Positions 17,689 through 26,039 of a DNA stretch of 64,000 nucleotides are shown one piece after another (position 1 is the first letter of the stretch; every line of letters starts with the position of its first letter). Under the pieces are notes generated by a model that was not told the origin of the DNA, did not search any database, and worked only from the letters and a program-made list of their open reading frames with translations. The translations under genes and the position numbers were made by a program. This DNA comes from Mammaliicoccus sciuri (GTDB taxonomy: Bacteria > Bacillota > Bacilli > Staphylococcales > Staphylococcaceae), in the NCBI RefSeq assembly GCF_025561425.1, contig NZ_CP094824.1:2418001-2482000 (forward strand). The letters run 5' to 3'.

Positions 17689-18993
17689 TTGGATCAAAAA
17701 ATAAAAAAACCGAGAAGAAGATATATAAGCTTACCGACACAAATATTAATCGCTTTAGTATTAGGTGTTTTGGTAGGATACTTTTTACATGGACAAGACC
17801 ATTTAATTAAATTCATTCGACCTATTGGAGATATCTTTTTAAACCTTATTAAAATGATTGTTATTCCAATTGTATTCTGTTCATTAGCATTATCAATCTC
17901 AAACCTAGGTGATATGCATACTGTTGGTAGATATGGTTGGAAAACAATTTTATACTTTGAAATCATCACGACAATTGCAATTGGGTTGGGCATTATATTC
18001 GGAAACTTATTCAAACCTGGATTAGGTATAGACGCAAACAAATTACCTAAAGGTGATATTTCTAAATATGAACAAACTGCTGATGCTGCAGAAAAATCTA
18101 CTTATGGTAACCATATGATAGATACTATAGTTAGCATTATACCTACAAATATATTTGAAGCTTTAACAGCTGGAGAATTATTACCTAATATATTCTTTGC
18201 AGTATTCTTCGGATTAGCAATCGCTGCTGTAGGTGAAAAAGGTCAGCCAGTTAAAGATGTATTAAGCGGAACATTAGAAGCAGTATTCTGGATGATACAT
18301 AGAATATTACGATTAGCGCCATACGGTGTATTTGCTTTTATCTGTGTAACGATTATGACATTTGGATTATCTGCTTTAATTCCATTAGTTAAGTTATTAG
18401 CTGTAGTTGTAGGAGCAATGGTATTCTTTATTATTGTTGTATTAGGGATTGTCGCAAAAATTTGTGGTATCAGTGTATTCTCTATTATTCGCATATTAAA
18501 AGACGACTTATTGTTAGCGTTCTCAACTTCAAGTTCAGAAACGGTTCTACCATCAGTAATGGAAAAAATGGAAAAGTTCGGTGCACCAAAAGATGTTGTT
18601 TCATTTGTTGTACCAACAGGATATACATTTAATCTTGATGGATCAGCTTTATACCAATCAATCGCAGCATTATTTGTTGCTCAGATGTATGGTGTTCATT
18701 TAACACTCGTTGAACAGTTAATATTAATGTTTACATTAATGATTACATCTAAAGGTATGGCAGCTGTACCTGGTACTTCTATAGTTGTTCTTATTACAAC
18801 ATTAGGGTCTAAGGGATTAAATCCAGAAGGACTTGCATTAATTATCGGTATAGACAGACTATTAGATATGACTAGAACATGTGTCAATGTTGTAGGTAAC
18901 GCACTATCAACAGTTGTTATCTCTAAATGGGAAAACAAATATGACCATGAAAAAGGTCAAGAATATTTAAAAACATTGAAAAAAGCATCATAA
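17689..18993 (+). CDS. Dicarboxylate/amino acid:cation symporter (DAACS, GltP/GltT-like)
   Basis: A 434-residue membrane symporter of the glutamate/aspartate transporter fold with about eight helices and two re-entrant loops. Signature blocks are the serine-rich TSSSETVLPSVM (about 282-293), VPTGYTFNLDGSALYQS (about 306-322), TSKGMAAVPGTS (about 353-364) and DRLLDMTRTCVNVVGN (about 388-403). The aspartate in DMTRT supports an acidic amino acid or dicarboxylate substrate coupled to H+ or Na+. The start is TTG with AAAGGAGG upstream. An unusual inverted repeat lies upstream and a strong terminator downstream. Confidence 0.92.
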   Translation: MDQKIKKPRRRYISLPTQILIALVLGVLVGYFLHGQDHLIKFIRPIGDIFLNLIKMIVIPIVFCSLALSISNLGDMHTVGRYGWKTILYFEIITTIAIGLGIIFGNLFKPGLGIDANKLPKGDISKYEQTADAAEKSTYGNHMIDTIVSIIPTNIFEALTAGELLPNIFFAVFFGLAIAAVGEKGQPVKDVLSGTLEAVFWMIHRILRLAPYGVFAFICVTIMTFGLSALIPLVKLLAVVVGAMVFFIIVVLGIVAKICGISVFSIIRILKDDLLLAFSTSSSETVLPSVMEKMEKFGAPKDVVSFVVPTGYTFNLDGSALYQSIAALFVAQMYGVHLTLVEQLILMFTLMITSKGMAAVPGTSIVVLITTLGSKGLNPEGLALIIGIDRLLDMTRTCVNVVGNALSTVVISKWENKYDHEKGQEYLKTLKKAS

Positions 18994-19027
18994 AAAAGAT
19001 TCGGCTAAGGGGAGCCGAATCTTTTTT
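18992..19027. terminator. Bidirectional terminator between symporter and metQ
   Basis: A 15-bp stem (AAAAAAGATTCGGCT and its complement) around a 6-nt loop, with A and T runs on either side. Confidence 0.92.
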
Positions 19028-19035
19028 ATTTTAAT

Positions 19036-19878
19036 TTATTTGAGTGAATCCACAATTTCTTTAATTTCATCTTGTTTTAAATCAACAACAATTTCTCCAT
19101 CTTTCGTATCTTCTTTTAAAGCATCTTTAGCTTCTTCTGAATGATATAATTCCGCAATTTTCTTGTATGTTTTATTATCTTTGTCTTTCGTATTTGCTGC
19201 AATAAAGTTGATATAAGGTTTAGCTGCATTAGCATCTGGATTTTCTAAGAAAATAGGGTCTTTTTTAGGGTTTAATCCTGCTTTTGAAGCTACACCATTA
19301 TTAATAACAGCAATATCCACTTCATCTAATGCTCTCGCTGTTTGTTGAGCATCTACAGCTTTGATATTTAAATTCTTTTTATTTTCAACTATGTCTTTAG
19401 GTCCACCACTTATACCGAAGTTCTTATCTAATTTAATGTAACCTGCTTTTTCTAATAATTTTAACGCTCTTGCTTGGTTTGAAACATCATTTGGAATTAC
19501 GACTTTAGCACCATTTTTTAAATCTTTAACATCTTTTAATTCTTTAGAATATATACCTAATGGCGCAAAAACTGTCGTTCTAATTGGAGTAATCTCTGTT
19601 CCTTTATTTGCTTTCTTAAATTGATCTAAAAATGCAAAATGTTGGAAGGCATTTAAATCAATATCTCCATCTGATAAAGCTTTATTTGGAACATTGTAGT
19701 CTGAAAACTGTTTGATTTCAACTTCAATACCATCTTTTTTAGCTAATTCTTTAACTTTGTCCCAAACTGCTGTGTCATTTGATGCGATACCAATTGTTAC
19801 TTTCTTGTCGTCTTTCTTATCTCCACATGCTGCGAGTAATAATACTAATGCTACTAATAATGTTAAGACTTTCTTCAT
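19036..19878 (-). CDS. metQ: Methionine ABC transporter substrate-binding lipoprotein
   Basis: A 280-residue NlpA/MetQ-family lipoprotein with lipobox LLLAAC (Cys18). It captures methionine (D- or L-, in some species also dipeptides) outside the membrane for MetNP. Family features include the KVTIGIASN start of the mature domain, the QFSDYNVPNKALSDGDIDLNAFQH block near 57-80 (which I give only as a landmark) and NDVSNQARAL near 134-143. It is the last gene of a metN-metP-metQ operon on the minus strand, 27 nt after metP, and ends at a strong terminator. Confidence 0.93.
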   Translation of the reverse strand: MKKVLTLLVALVLLLAACGDKKDDKKVTIGIASNDTAVWDKVKELAKKDGIEVEIKQFSDYNVPNKALSDGDIDLNAFQHFAFLDQFKKANKGTEITPIRTTVFAPLGIYSKELKDVKDLKNGAKVVIPNDVSNQARALKLLEKAGYIKLDKNFGISGGPKDIVENKKNLNIKAVDAQQTARALDEVDIAVINNGVASKAGLNPKKDPIFLENPDANAAKPYINFIAANTKDKDNKTYKKIAELYHSEEAKDALKEDTKDGEIVVDLKQDEIKEIVDSLK

Positions 19879-19905
19879 TTAAATTGCTCCTTTATATTAA
19901 AATAT

Positions 19906-20565
19906 TTAACTTCTACGTACTAATCTAGATAAGACATTACCTAGAGATTGAATAACTTGTACCATAATAACAAGTATAATAACGGTGATAACGATGACGA
20001 TTGTATCAAATCTTTGATAGCCGTATGCAAGTGCTAAGTCACCTATTCCGCCGCCACCAACTGCACCGGCCATTGCAGTAGCACCAATTAAACCAATAAT
20101 TGAAGTCGTTAATGCTAAGATTAATGATCCTAGTGCTTCTGGTAATAAGAAATATCTAATAATTTGAATGGGTGAAGCACCCATTGAATGTGCAGCTTCA
20201 ATAACACCAGAATTAACTTCTAATAATGAGTTCTCTACTAATCTTGCTATGTAAGGTGCAACATAAACAGTCAATGGTACAATTGCTGCAGATGTACCTA
20301 TTGAAGTACCTACAATTAATTTCGTAAAAGGTACAATCGCAATTAATAATATAATGAAAGGTAAAGATCTGAATATATTAATAATTGGGTTAAGTAAATA
20401 ATAAATGATGACATTTTCCCATATACCGTTTTTTCTAGTAATCACTAACAAAATGCCTAATGGAATACCAATTAATGCACCTAATACAAGTGACACAGTT
20501 ACCATGTATAAAGTTTGATATATAGAATCTAACAATAGTGAAGAATCTAATGATGATCCGAACAT
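19906..20565 (-). CDS. metP: Methionine ABC transporter permease
   Basis: A 219-residue MetI/MetP-type permease with five or six hydrophobic segments. The EAA loop is visible as IEAAHSMGASPIQIIRYFLLPEA near 142-164, which docks the ATPase. It overlaps the end of metN by one base and is followed by metQ, the standard order. Imports methionine with MetN and MetQ. Confidence 0.93.
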   Translation of the reverse strand: MFGSSLDSSLLLDSIYQTLYMVTVSLVLGALIGIPLGILLVITRKNGIWENVIIYYLLNPIINIFRSLPFIILLIAIVPFTKLIVGTSIGTSAAIVPLTVYVAPYIARLVENSLLEVNSGVIEAAHSMGASPIQIIRYFLLPEALGSLILALTTSIIGLIGATAMAGAVGGGGIGDLALAYGYQRFDTIVIVITVIILVIMVQVIQSLGNVLSRLVRRS

Positions 20566-21584
20566 TATGCACCAACCTCCTCAAATTCTATATTTAATGA
20601 ATCTAAATGGGCAAAGCTTCTTCTAATTGCACTGTCGTCACCATTCAAACGTAACGTTAAGTATCCTACTGGTGTGCCTTGAATATCTGACATTGAAGCA
20701 AACAAGACATTTATTTGAACTTGATATTTTGTAATTAAGTCATTAATGATGGATTGTGTCACTTTCTCTCCATCTATGTATAATTTAATGTCTGTTGCAT
20801 GATGATCAGTTGGTATTAACTTTCTTAAATTATCTGATATATCTGTTGTAATAACTGTAGATACAAAATTCTTGGCTGTAGCTGTTTTAGGGTGACTAAA
20901 GACATCTAATACCGGTCCAATTTCGATTACTCTACCATTTTCCATCACTGCGACTTTGTTACAAATCTTCTGTATCACACTCATTTCATGTGTAATCAGT
21001 AAAATTGTGACTCCAAATTCTTCATTGACATTTTTTAATAATTTCAATATAGAATCTGTCGTTGCCGGGTCAAGTGCACTTGTTGCTTCGTCACATAATA
21101 ATATTTTAGGATCTGTCACGAGTGCTCGTGCAATAGCCACTCTTTGTTTTTGTCCTCCAGATAGTTCATTAGGATATTGCTTCCCTTTATCCTCTAGACC
21201 AACAAACTTTAATAGTTCATCTACTTTGGCTTTAATTTTTTCTTTACTTGTACCTTGCAAAATAAGCGGCATCGCAACATTATTAAATACAGTCTTAGAA
21301 TTTAATAAATTGAAATGTTGGAATATCATACCGATATTCTTCTTAACACTTTGTAATTCTTTCTTTGAATATTGATTGATGTCATGGCCATTAACAATGA
21401 CCTCTCCCGTTGTTTTCTCTTCCAAAGCATTAACAAGTCTTATTAACGTACTTTTTCCTGCACCACTATATCCAATTACGCCAAAAATATCTTGCTCTTC
21501 TACTTTAAAACTGACATCTTTTAAAGCTTGGATTTCAGAATTCTTTTGCTGGAAAATTTTATTTACATTTTTAAATTCAATCAT
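20565..21584 (-). CDS. metN: Methionine ABC transporter ATP-binding protein
   Basis: A 339-residue ABC ATPase with a C-terminal ligand-sensing NIL domain (about 265-339) as expected for MetN. Motifs: Walker A GYSGAGKST, signature LSGGQKQRVA, Walker B KILLCDEATSALD and the switch His in LLITHEMSV. The ATG at 21582-21584 follows GAAAGGA; a longer open frame upstream runs through the promoter and is rejected. A consensus promoter and an overlapping inverted repeat lie 40-70 bp upstream. A three-mismatch CodY-like sequence lies near 21666-21680. No S-box or T-box leader is seen. Confidence 0.94.
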   Translation of the reverse strand: MIEFKNVNKIFQQKNSEIQALKDVSFKVEEQDIFGVIGYSGAGKSTLIRLVNALEEKTTGEVIVNGHDINQYSKKELQSVKKNIGMIFQHFNLLNSKTVFNNVAMPLILQGTSKEKIKAKVDELLKFVGLEDKGKQYPNELSGGQKQRVAIARALVTDPKILLCDEATSALDPATTDSILKLLKNVNEEFGVTILLITHEMSVIQKICNKVAVMENGRVIEIGPVLDVFSHPKTATAKNFVSTVITTDISDNLRKLIPTDHHATDIKLYIDGEKVTQSIINDLITKYQVQINVLFASMSDIQGTPVGYLTLRLNGDDSAIRRSFAHLDSLNIEFEEVGA

Positions 21585-21601
21585 CGTATTTATCCTTTCC
21601 G

Positions 21602-21626
21602 AATTCTTATTAATATGATAAGAATT
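21602..21626 (-). promoter_or_regulatory. Putative operator of the metNPQ operon
   Basis: A perfect inverted repeat AATTCTTAT-N7-ATAAGAATT spans the transcription start side of the metN promoter and overlaps its -10 box by three bases, a repressor-like position. It is close in style to sites of CymR or similar sulfur regulators but I cannot assign it. Confidence 0.55.
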
Positions 21627-21652
21627 ATACGGGTGTTTCCATTTATCGTCAA
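21624..21652 (-). promoter_or_regulatory. Promoter of metNPQ
   Basis: On the minus strand TTGACG, a 17-bp spacer and TATAAT, a near-consensus SigA promoter, 40 bp upstream of the metN start codon. Confidence 0.8.
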
Positions 21653-21747
21653 TACTTATAATCAAATTTTTCTAAATATTCATTTATCTGGATTGTATTT
21701 TTCCTCTTTAATGATTGATTAACATTTTCTTAATGTATTTTTATTAA

Positions 21748-21761
21748 TGTAAGCGCTACCA
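21748..21761. promoter_or_regulatory. cre site (CcpA) upstream of the acetate symporter operon
   Basis: TGTAAGCGCTACCA matches the consensus TGWAARCGYTWNCW at all 14 positions. It lies 8 bp upstream of the -35 box of the plus-strand promoter, centred about 50 bp before the expected transcript start, where CcpA sites can activate. Confidence 0.75.
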
Positions 21762-21769
21762 ATAAATTA

Positions 21770-21798
21770 TTGACAACTTTGTGAACATCAAATAAAAT
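21770..21798 (+). promoter_or_regulatory. Promoter of DUF485-symporter operon
   Basis: TTGACA, a 17-bp spacer and TAAAAT, followed about 45 bp later by the ribosome binding site and start codon. Confidence 0.75.
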
Positions 21799-21845
21799 GA
21801 AAATTAAGATGTATTTTTACATCTATAAATAAGGGGGTTATGAGT

Positions 21846-22157
21846 ATGGCAGAGCATGATTTCAAGCGTTTAGCAGCAGATCCAAAGTTTAAAGAACTTC
21901 TGAAAAAAAGAAATAGTTTTATATTTCCTATCTCTATATTCTTTATTTTTGCAACGCTCCTATTTCCAGTACTGACTGGTTATACAAATATCTTGAATAA
22001 TATTGCATTTTGGAATATCTCATGGGCATGGATTTACGCTTTATTATTATTCATTATGGTTTGGACACTTGTCACTTTGTACATGCGAAAAGCAAAATCT
22101 TTTGATAAAGATGCTGAGGAACTATTAAAAGCATATAGAGAGGAGCAGAACTTATGA
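21846..22157 (+). CDS. DUF485 membrane protein (YjcH-like partner of acetate symporter)
   Basis: A 103-residue protein with two hydrophobic helices (about 28-45 and 58-80) and the DUF485 layout of a short basic N-terminus and an acidic C-terminal helix. YjcH-type proteins are encoded next to ActP/MctC cation-acetate or pyruvate symporters. The ATG at 21846 is 8 nt after GGGGG; the ATG at 21840 is only 2 nt after it. The stop overlaps the next start by 4 bp (ATGA). A cre site and a good promoter lie upstream. Confidence 0.85.
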   Translation: MAEHDFKRLAADPKFKELLKKRNSFIFPISIFFIFATLLFPVLTGYTNILNNIAFWNISWAWIYALLLFIMVWTLVTLYMRKAKSFDKDAEELLKAYREEQNL

Positions 22158-23701
22158 ATGTCATCGTTGTTGTTATGTTTTTAATATTTGTCGGGATCAC
22201 ATTGTTTATTACATATTTTGCATCTAAAAGAACGCAATCAGCAAATGACTTCTACACTGCTGGTGGTGGCTTAACAGGTTGGCAAAATGGTTTAGCAATT
22301 GCAGGTGATTATTTATCTGCCGCTTCATTTTTAGGTATAGCAGGTGCCATCGCATTATGGGGGTTTGATGGTTTCTTCTATAGTATTGGTTATTTAACAG
22401 CTTATCTTATTGTGTTATACATCGTAGCTGAGCCGTTAAGAAATCTTGGTAAATATACTTTAGCAGATATGATTGCAGCACGATTTGAATTAAAAAAAGT
22501 AAGAGCTATGGCTGCAGTTTCTTCTATTACAATAGTTATTTTCTATATGCTTGCTCAGCTTGTAGGAGCAGGTGCACTTATTCAATTACTATTTGATATA
22601 CCTTATACACTCGCTGTTGTTCTAGTTGGTATTATGATGACCATCTACGTATTATTTGGTGGTATGACAGCAACAAGTTAGGTACAAATGGTTAAAGCGG
22701 TATTACTTATGATTGGTACTGTGATTATTTCATTTTTAGTGTTATTACATTTTGACTTCAATCTTTCTACGATGTTTGGTGAAATGCATAACGTTAAGTC
22801 ATCTGAATTCAAAGGTGAATTTATTAATCCGGGTTCACAAGGTAAACCACCGTTAGACAACATCTCATTAATTATTGCGTTACTCTTTGGTACAGCTGGG
22901 TTACCACACATATTGATGCGATTCTTTACAGTTAAAGATGCTAAAACAGCAAGATCTTCTGTAATGTGGGCAACATGGATTATCGGTATTTTTTACATTT
23001 TAACGATATTCCTTGGATTTGGTGCAGCAGCATTATTAACACGTGAAGAAATTATTGCGGCTAACCCTGCAGGTAATATGGCAGCTCCATTATTAGCAGC
23101 AAAATTAGGTGGAGATTTCTTAATGTCGTTCGTTTCTGCCGTAGCATTTGCTACGATTTTAGCAGTAGTTGCAGGCTTAGTATTAACAGGCGCGTCTGCA
23201 TTCGCACATGATATTTACGGGCAAGTTATTAAAAAAGGTAAAATAAGCGAACGCGAACAGATGAAAGCAGCAAAATTAGCTTCATTAACCGTTTCAGTTG
23301 TATCTATTATATTAGCCTTATTTGCTCAAAATTTAAACGTAGAATTCTTAGTATCATTAGCATTTTGTGTCGCAGCAAGTGCTAACTTACCTGTCATTGT
23401 ATTTACGATATTCTGGAAGAGATTTAATACACACGGTGCCATCACAGGAATAGCTGTCGGTTTAATCGTGTCACTTGTACTCGTTATACTAAGTCCAAAT
23501 GTCATGAATCCAGCAGGAACAGCATTTATTACAATGTCTCCTATATTCCCGTTATCAAACCCTGCAATCATATCAGTACCAGCAGGCTTTATTGGTGCAT
23601 TTTTAGGAACATTCCTAGGTAAATCAGAATCACATGATAAATTCCAAGAAGTTCAAGTTAAATCAGCAACCGGTATATCAACTTCAGATATTACACATTA
23701 A
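22154..23701 (+). pseudogene. Sodium:solute symporter (ActP/MctC-like) with amber mutation at codon 176
   Basis: The frame encodes a sodium:solute symporter family protein of about 515 residues, with helices and family blocks [21 protein letters not shown] (given as a landmark, residues about 35-55), PHILMRFFTVKDA after the break and a typical C-terminal half. At 22679-22681 a TAG interrupts GGMTATS and VQMVKAVLL. In this family the position after the Thr/Ser is usually Trp, so TGG to TAG is the likely change. Both halves are otherwise intact and in the same frame. The truncated 175-residue product cannot transport. Its partner gene upstream remains intact. Confidence 0.85.
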
Positions 23702-23726
23702 AAATTCGATAGTATTGTAGTAGTAT

Positions 23727-23757
23727 TTAGGGACAGAATTCTGAGTAATGTCCCTAA
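23727..23757. repeat. Hairpin module A (9-13-9)
   Basis: TTAGGGACA and TGTCCCTAA form a perfect 9-bp stem around the 13-nt loop gaattctgagtaa. First of three modules spaced 40-42 bp apart. Confidence 0.75.
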
Positions 23758-23766
23758 GGAGTGCTG

Positions 23767-23797
23767 TTAGGGACACAATTCTGAGTAATGTCCGTAA
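23767..23797. repeat. Hairpin module B (9-13-9)
   Basis: The same arms as module A with one mismatch (TTAGGGACA/TGTCCGTAA) and loop caattctgagtaa, differing from A at one base. Confidence 0.75.
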
Positions 23798-23808
23798 TGA
23801 CACAATCC

Positions 23809-23839
23809 TAACTACCATTTCTCGGAATTCTGGTAATTA
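23809..23839. repeat. Hairpin module C (9-13-9), inverted, with changed arms
   Basis: In the opposite orientation the loop is gaattccgagaaa, matching module A at 11 of 13 positions. The arms are TAATTACCA and TGGTAGTTA instead of TTAGGGACA and TGTCCCTAA, so both arms have changed together and still pair at 8 of 9 positions. Confidence 0.7.
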
Positions 23840-23866
23840 GATCAACCAACTAACGCATTAAATGTC

Positions 23867-23906
23867 AAAAACCGCTTAGACATCCATCGTGTCTAAGCGG
23901 TTTTTT
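23867..23906. terminator. Bidirectional terminator downstream of monooxygenase and symporter
   Basis: AAAACCGCTTAGACA pairs with TGTCTAAGCGGTTTT around a 7-nt loop, followed by T run and, on the minus strand, a T-rich stretch. Confidence 0.9.
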
Positions 23907-23907
23907 C

Positions 23908-25035
23908 TTATTTTAATTTTGCTTTTTGTAAGAACTTCACTTTTTTGCTAAGTGATTTTGAAGATTTTTGTTTAAGCATTTTATTTCTTATTTTAATTTT
24001 TAAAGTACTTGATGATTGTGCTGCTTTACCGATTTTTCTTGATTTTAAGATGACTTTTTTGGTATGTTTCGTTCTTAATTTATCATATCGTTTTAAATCT
24101 GATTCTATATCTCGATCGTTAATTAAATTAACTAATGTTACGGCGTCTTCTATTGCTTGGCCAGCGCCTTGTCCCATGTTCGGTGTTGTTGCATGTGCTG
24201 CATCACCTAATAGAACAACTCTGTTTGAAACGAAAGATTTCAATGGTACGAGGTCATACATATCATGATGTAATATGCCTGTTTCTTCTTGTGCATCTAA
24301 TACAGTTCTTACTTCATTTGGAAATTGATTGAAGTATGCTTGAAGATGTGGTTTCTCAAATGACTTAAATTGCAAATCATTTTCTTTAGCATTCATTGTA
24401 CAGAACCAGTATAATTCGTTGTCTTTTAAAGGTACAATGCCAAATCTTCCTTTATGTCCCCAATATTCTAAAGTAACATCTTGTTCGATATTTAACTTCT
24501 CGTTTACAACGCCTCTGAAACAAGTGTATCCAGCATACTTAGGTGCTGATTTCGGATACAGTTGTGTTCTTACTTTTGAATGTATTCCATCTGCTGCAAT
24601 TACTAAATCAAATTGTTCTTCTAAACCATTTGTAAAATAAAGTCTCACATCGTCAGCTGTTTGCTTAAATGTTTTAACTTCGTGATTTAAATAAATATTA
24701 TCTGTTGGTACATGTGTTTTTAAAATTTCATGTAACACTTTTCTATGAATCGTAATATTTTTATGTTCATCTTGATTCATCATTAATGAATTTAAAAATT
24801 CATCTAAATCAGATCTAATCTCTATTTTTCTTAATGGCTGGCCTTCTTGCTCAATTGCATAAGCCATTTTATATTGTTTCAATGCTTTAAGGACATTACT
24901 TCCAATACCTAAACCGGCACCATCTTGGTCTAAATTGCCACGTTGTTCATATACATAAACTTCATGTCCCGTTTGAGTTAGTAATCCAGCAGTCGTTAAC
25001 CCACCGATGCCTGCCCCAATTACAGCAATTTTCAT
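23908..25035 (-). CDS. FAD-dependent monooxygenase (salicylate hydroxylase-like)
   Basis: A 375-residue group A flavoprotein hydroxylase. The N-terminal FAD-binding motif is GAGIGG, the DG motif block is VIAADGIHSKVR near 165, and the second FAD motif is LLGDAAHATTPNMGQGA near 280. It should oxidise an aromatic or similar small compound with NAD(P)H and O2; the substrate is unknown. The C-terminal 40 residues are very rich in Lys and Ser. An in-frame GTG three codons upstream is an alternative start; neither has a strong ribosome binding site. It is flanked by a glucosaminidase gene upstream on the same strand. Confidence 0.87.
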   Translation of the reverse strand: MKIAVIGAGIGGLTTAGLLTQTGHEVYVYEQRGNLDQDGAGLGIGSNVLKALKQYKMAYAIEQEGQPLRKIEIRSDLDEFLNSLMMNQDEHKNITIHRKVLHEILKTHVPTDNIYLNHEVKTFKQTADDVRLYFTNGLEEQFDLVIAADGIHSKVRTQLYPKSAPKYAGYTCFRGVVNEKLNIEQDVTLEYWGHKGRFGIVPLKDNELYWFCTMNAKENDLQFKSFEKPHLQAYFNQFPNEVRTVLDAQEETGILHHDMYDLVPLKSFVSNRVVLLGDAAHATTPNMGQGAGQAIEDAVTLVNLINDRDIESDLKRYDKLRTKHTKKVILKSRKIGKAAQSSSTLKIKIRNKMLKQKSSKSLSKKVKFLQKAKLK

Positions 25036-25107
25036 TTTGTTCACTACTTTCTTTGAAATAAAAATTTGATTATAAGGTTTATTTTAACATGAATCCTTAC
25101 ATATCTT

Positions 25108-25136
25108 TACCCCCAGTTCATATTGAACTAGGGGTA
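25108..25136 (-). terminator. Hairpin downstream of the glucosaminidase gene
   Basis: TACCCCCAGTTC pairs with GAACTAGGGGTA with one mismatch around a 5-nt loop. It lacks a clear T run on the minus strand, so termination is inferred from position. Confidence 0.5.
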
Positions 25137-25140
25137 TATT

Positions 25141-25926
25141 TTATTTGTAATAGTCTTTATGGACTTTTGATTTTTTCAAATTATGGTCATCATAATAGCC
25201 TTCCATAATTTTACCGATACTTGTTGCCCAATTCACATCTGTTGCATATAGGTGTTGTCCAGGATTATAAGGATTCCATCTCATTTTATATAATGTGTCT
25301 TGCCCATTGTTAAGATAATCCTTTTTAATAAATTCAGCGCCTCCATTTATAGCTTTTTCTGGAGAAGTCCAACCTTTTTTACGCGCATAACTACTACCCG
25401 TTTCCACAGCATCTTGATCAAATGCCCCGATTCCATAAAAATTATAGAATGTTTTACCATTAGACATTTTGACACCACTAGCCAATTCAGAATTACCATT
25501 GCCAGTTTCGATAAAAGCATGGCTCATCAAGTATATGACATTAATATCATATTTTTCTTGAGCATCTATAAAAGCTTTTTCTTTACCTTTTAATATGCCT
25601 TTATCTTTTAAAATTTCTTTAACTTGTTTTTCTGATACATCTACTTTTTTAGATATATCTATGAATTGAAAGTCTGTCTGACTTTTGTCGATATCCATAA
25701 ATTTATCGATTTCTTTTTTATCAGCATACACAAATTTATTGTCCTTTTGTGTAACGGCTGGTGCATCACTTTGCGTTTGAATTTCAAGCGCTTCTTCATA
25801 AGTATGTGTTTGATGATTTTTAAAAAAAGGAGACTCAAAAATAAATAATAAAACAATAAATATAATAATAATTGTGAGCCCTAAAATTAAAGAAAACCTT
25901 TCTCTCAAAAAGTTAATAATATTCAC
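25141..25926 (-). CDS. Membrane-anchored N-acetylglucosaminidase (SagA/SagB type)
   Basis: A 261-residue protein with one N-terminal transmembrane helix (about 13-30), a charged linker, and a glucosaminidase domain (about 110-255). The catalytic Glu is in HAFIETGNGNSELA near 138-151, and conserved aromatic blocks KTFYNFYGIGAFD and LYKMRWNP follow. Enzymes of this type cut glycan strands of nascent peptidoglycan at GlcNAc-MurNAc bonds and help release chains from the membrane. The start has AGAGGTG upstream. In S. aureus, as I recall, a comparable gene also lies close to fdhA. Confidence 0.87.
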   Translation of the reverse strand: MNIINFLRERFSLILGLTIIIIFIVLLFIFESPFFKNHQTHTYEEALEIQTQSDAPAVTQKDNKFVYADKKEIDKFMDIDKSQTDFQFIDISKKVDVSEKQVKEILKDKGILKGKEKAFIDAQEKYDINVIYLMSHAFIETGNGNSELASGVKMSNGKTFYNFYGIGAFDQDAVETGSSYARKKGWTSPEKAINGGAEFIKKDYLNNGQDTLYKMRWNPYNPGQHLYATDVNWATSIGKIMEGYYDDHNLKKSKVHKDYYK

Positions 25927-26002
25927 ACCTCTTCTATTTGTATAAGCATTGTTACTGTTTTAACTTATCTTATATTTTCTTAAATTTCAACGAAATGTTT
26001 TC

Positions 26003-26039
26003 AAAAAATAAGAGCGAGACAGAAATCTGTCTCACTCTT
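26003..26039 (-). terminator. Terminator of the fdhA-DUF1641 operon
   Basis: AGAGTGAGACAGA pairs with TCTGTCTCGCTCT (one mismatch) on the minus strand, followed by a T-rich run. It overlaps the last codons of DUF1641. Confidence 0.85.

Noticed and set aside
21585-21800. T-box or S-box riboswitch before metN
   Set aside because: The promoter found leaves a leader of only about 40 nt, with no terminator or specifier-like structure.
22678-22690. Programmed stop-codon readthrough in the symporter
   Set aside because: The amber codon is followed by G and there is no downstream structure or known case in the family; a nonsense mutation is simpler.
23727-23839. CRISPR array
   Set aside because: Repeat units are palindromic over their whole length, alter in arm sequence, are separated by only about 10 bp and occur in both orientations; no cas gene is present.
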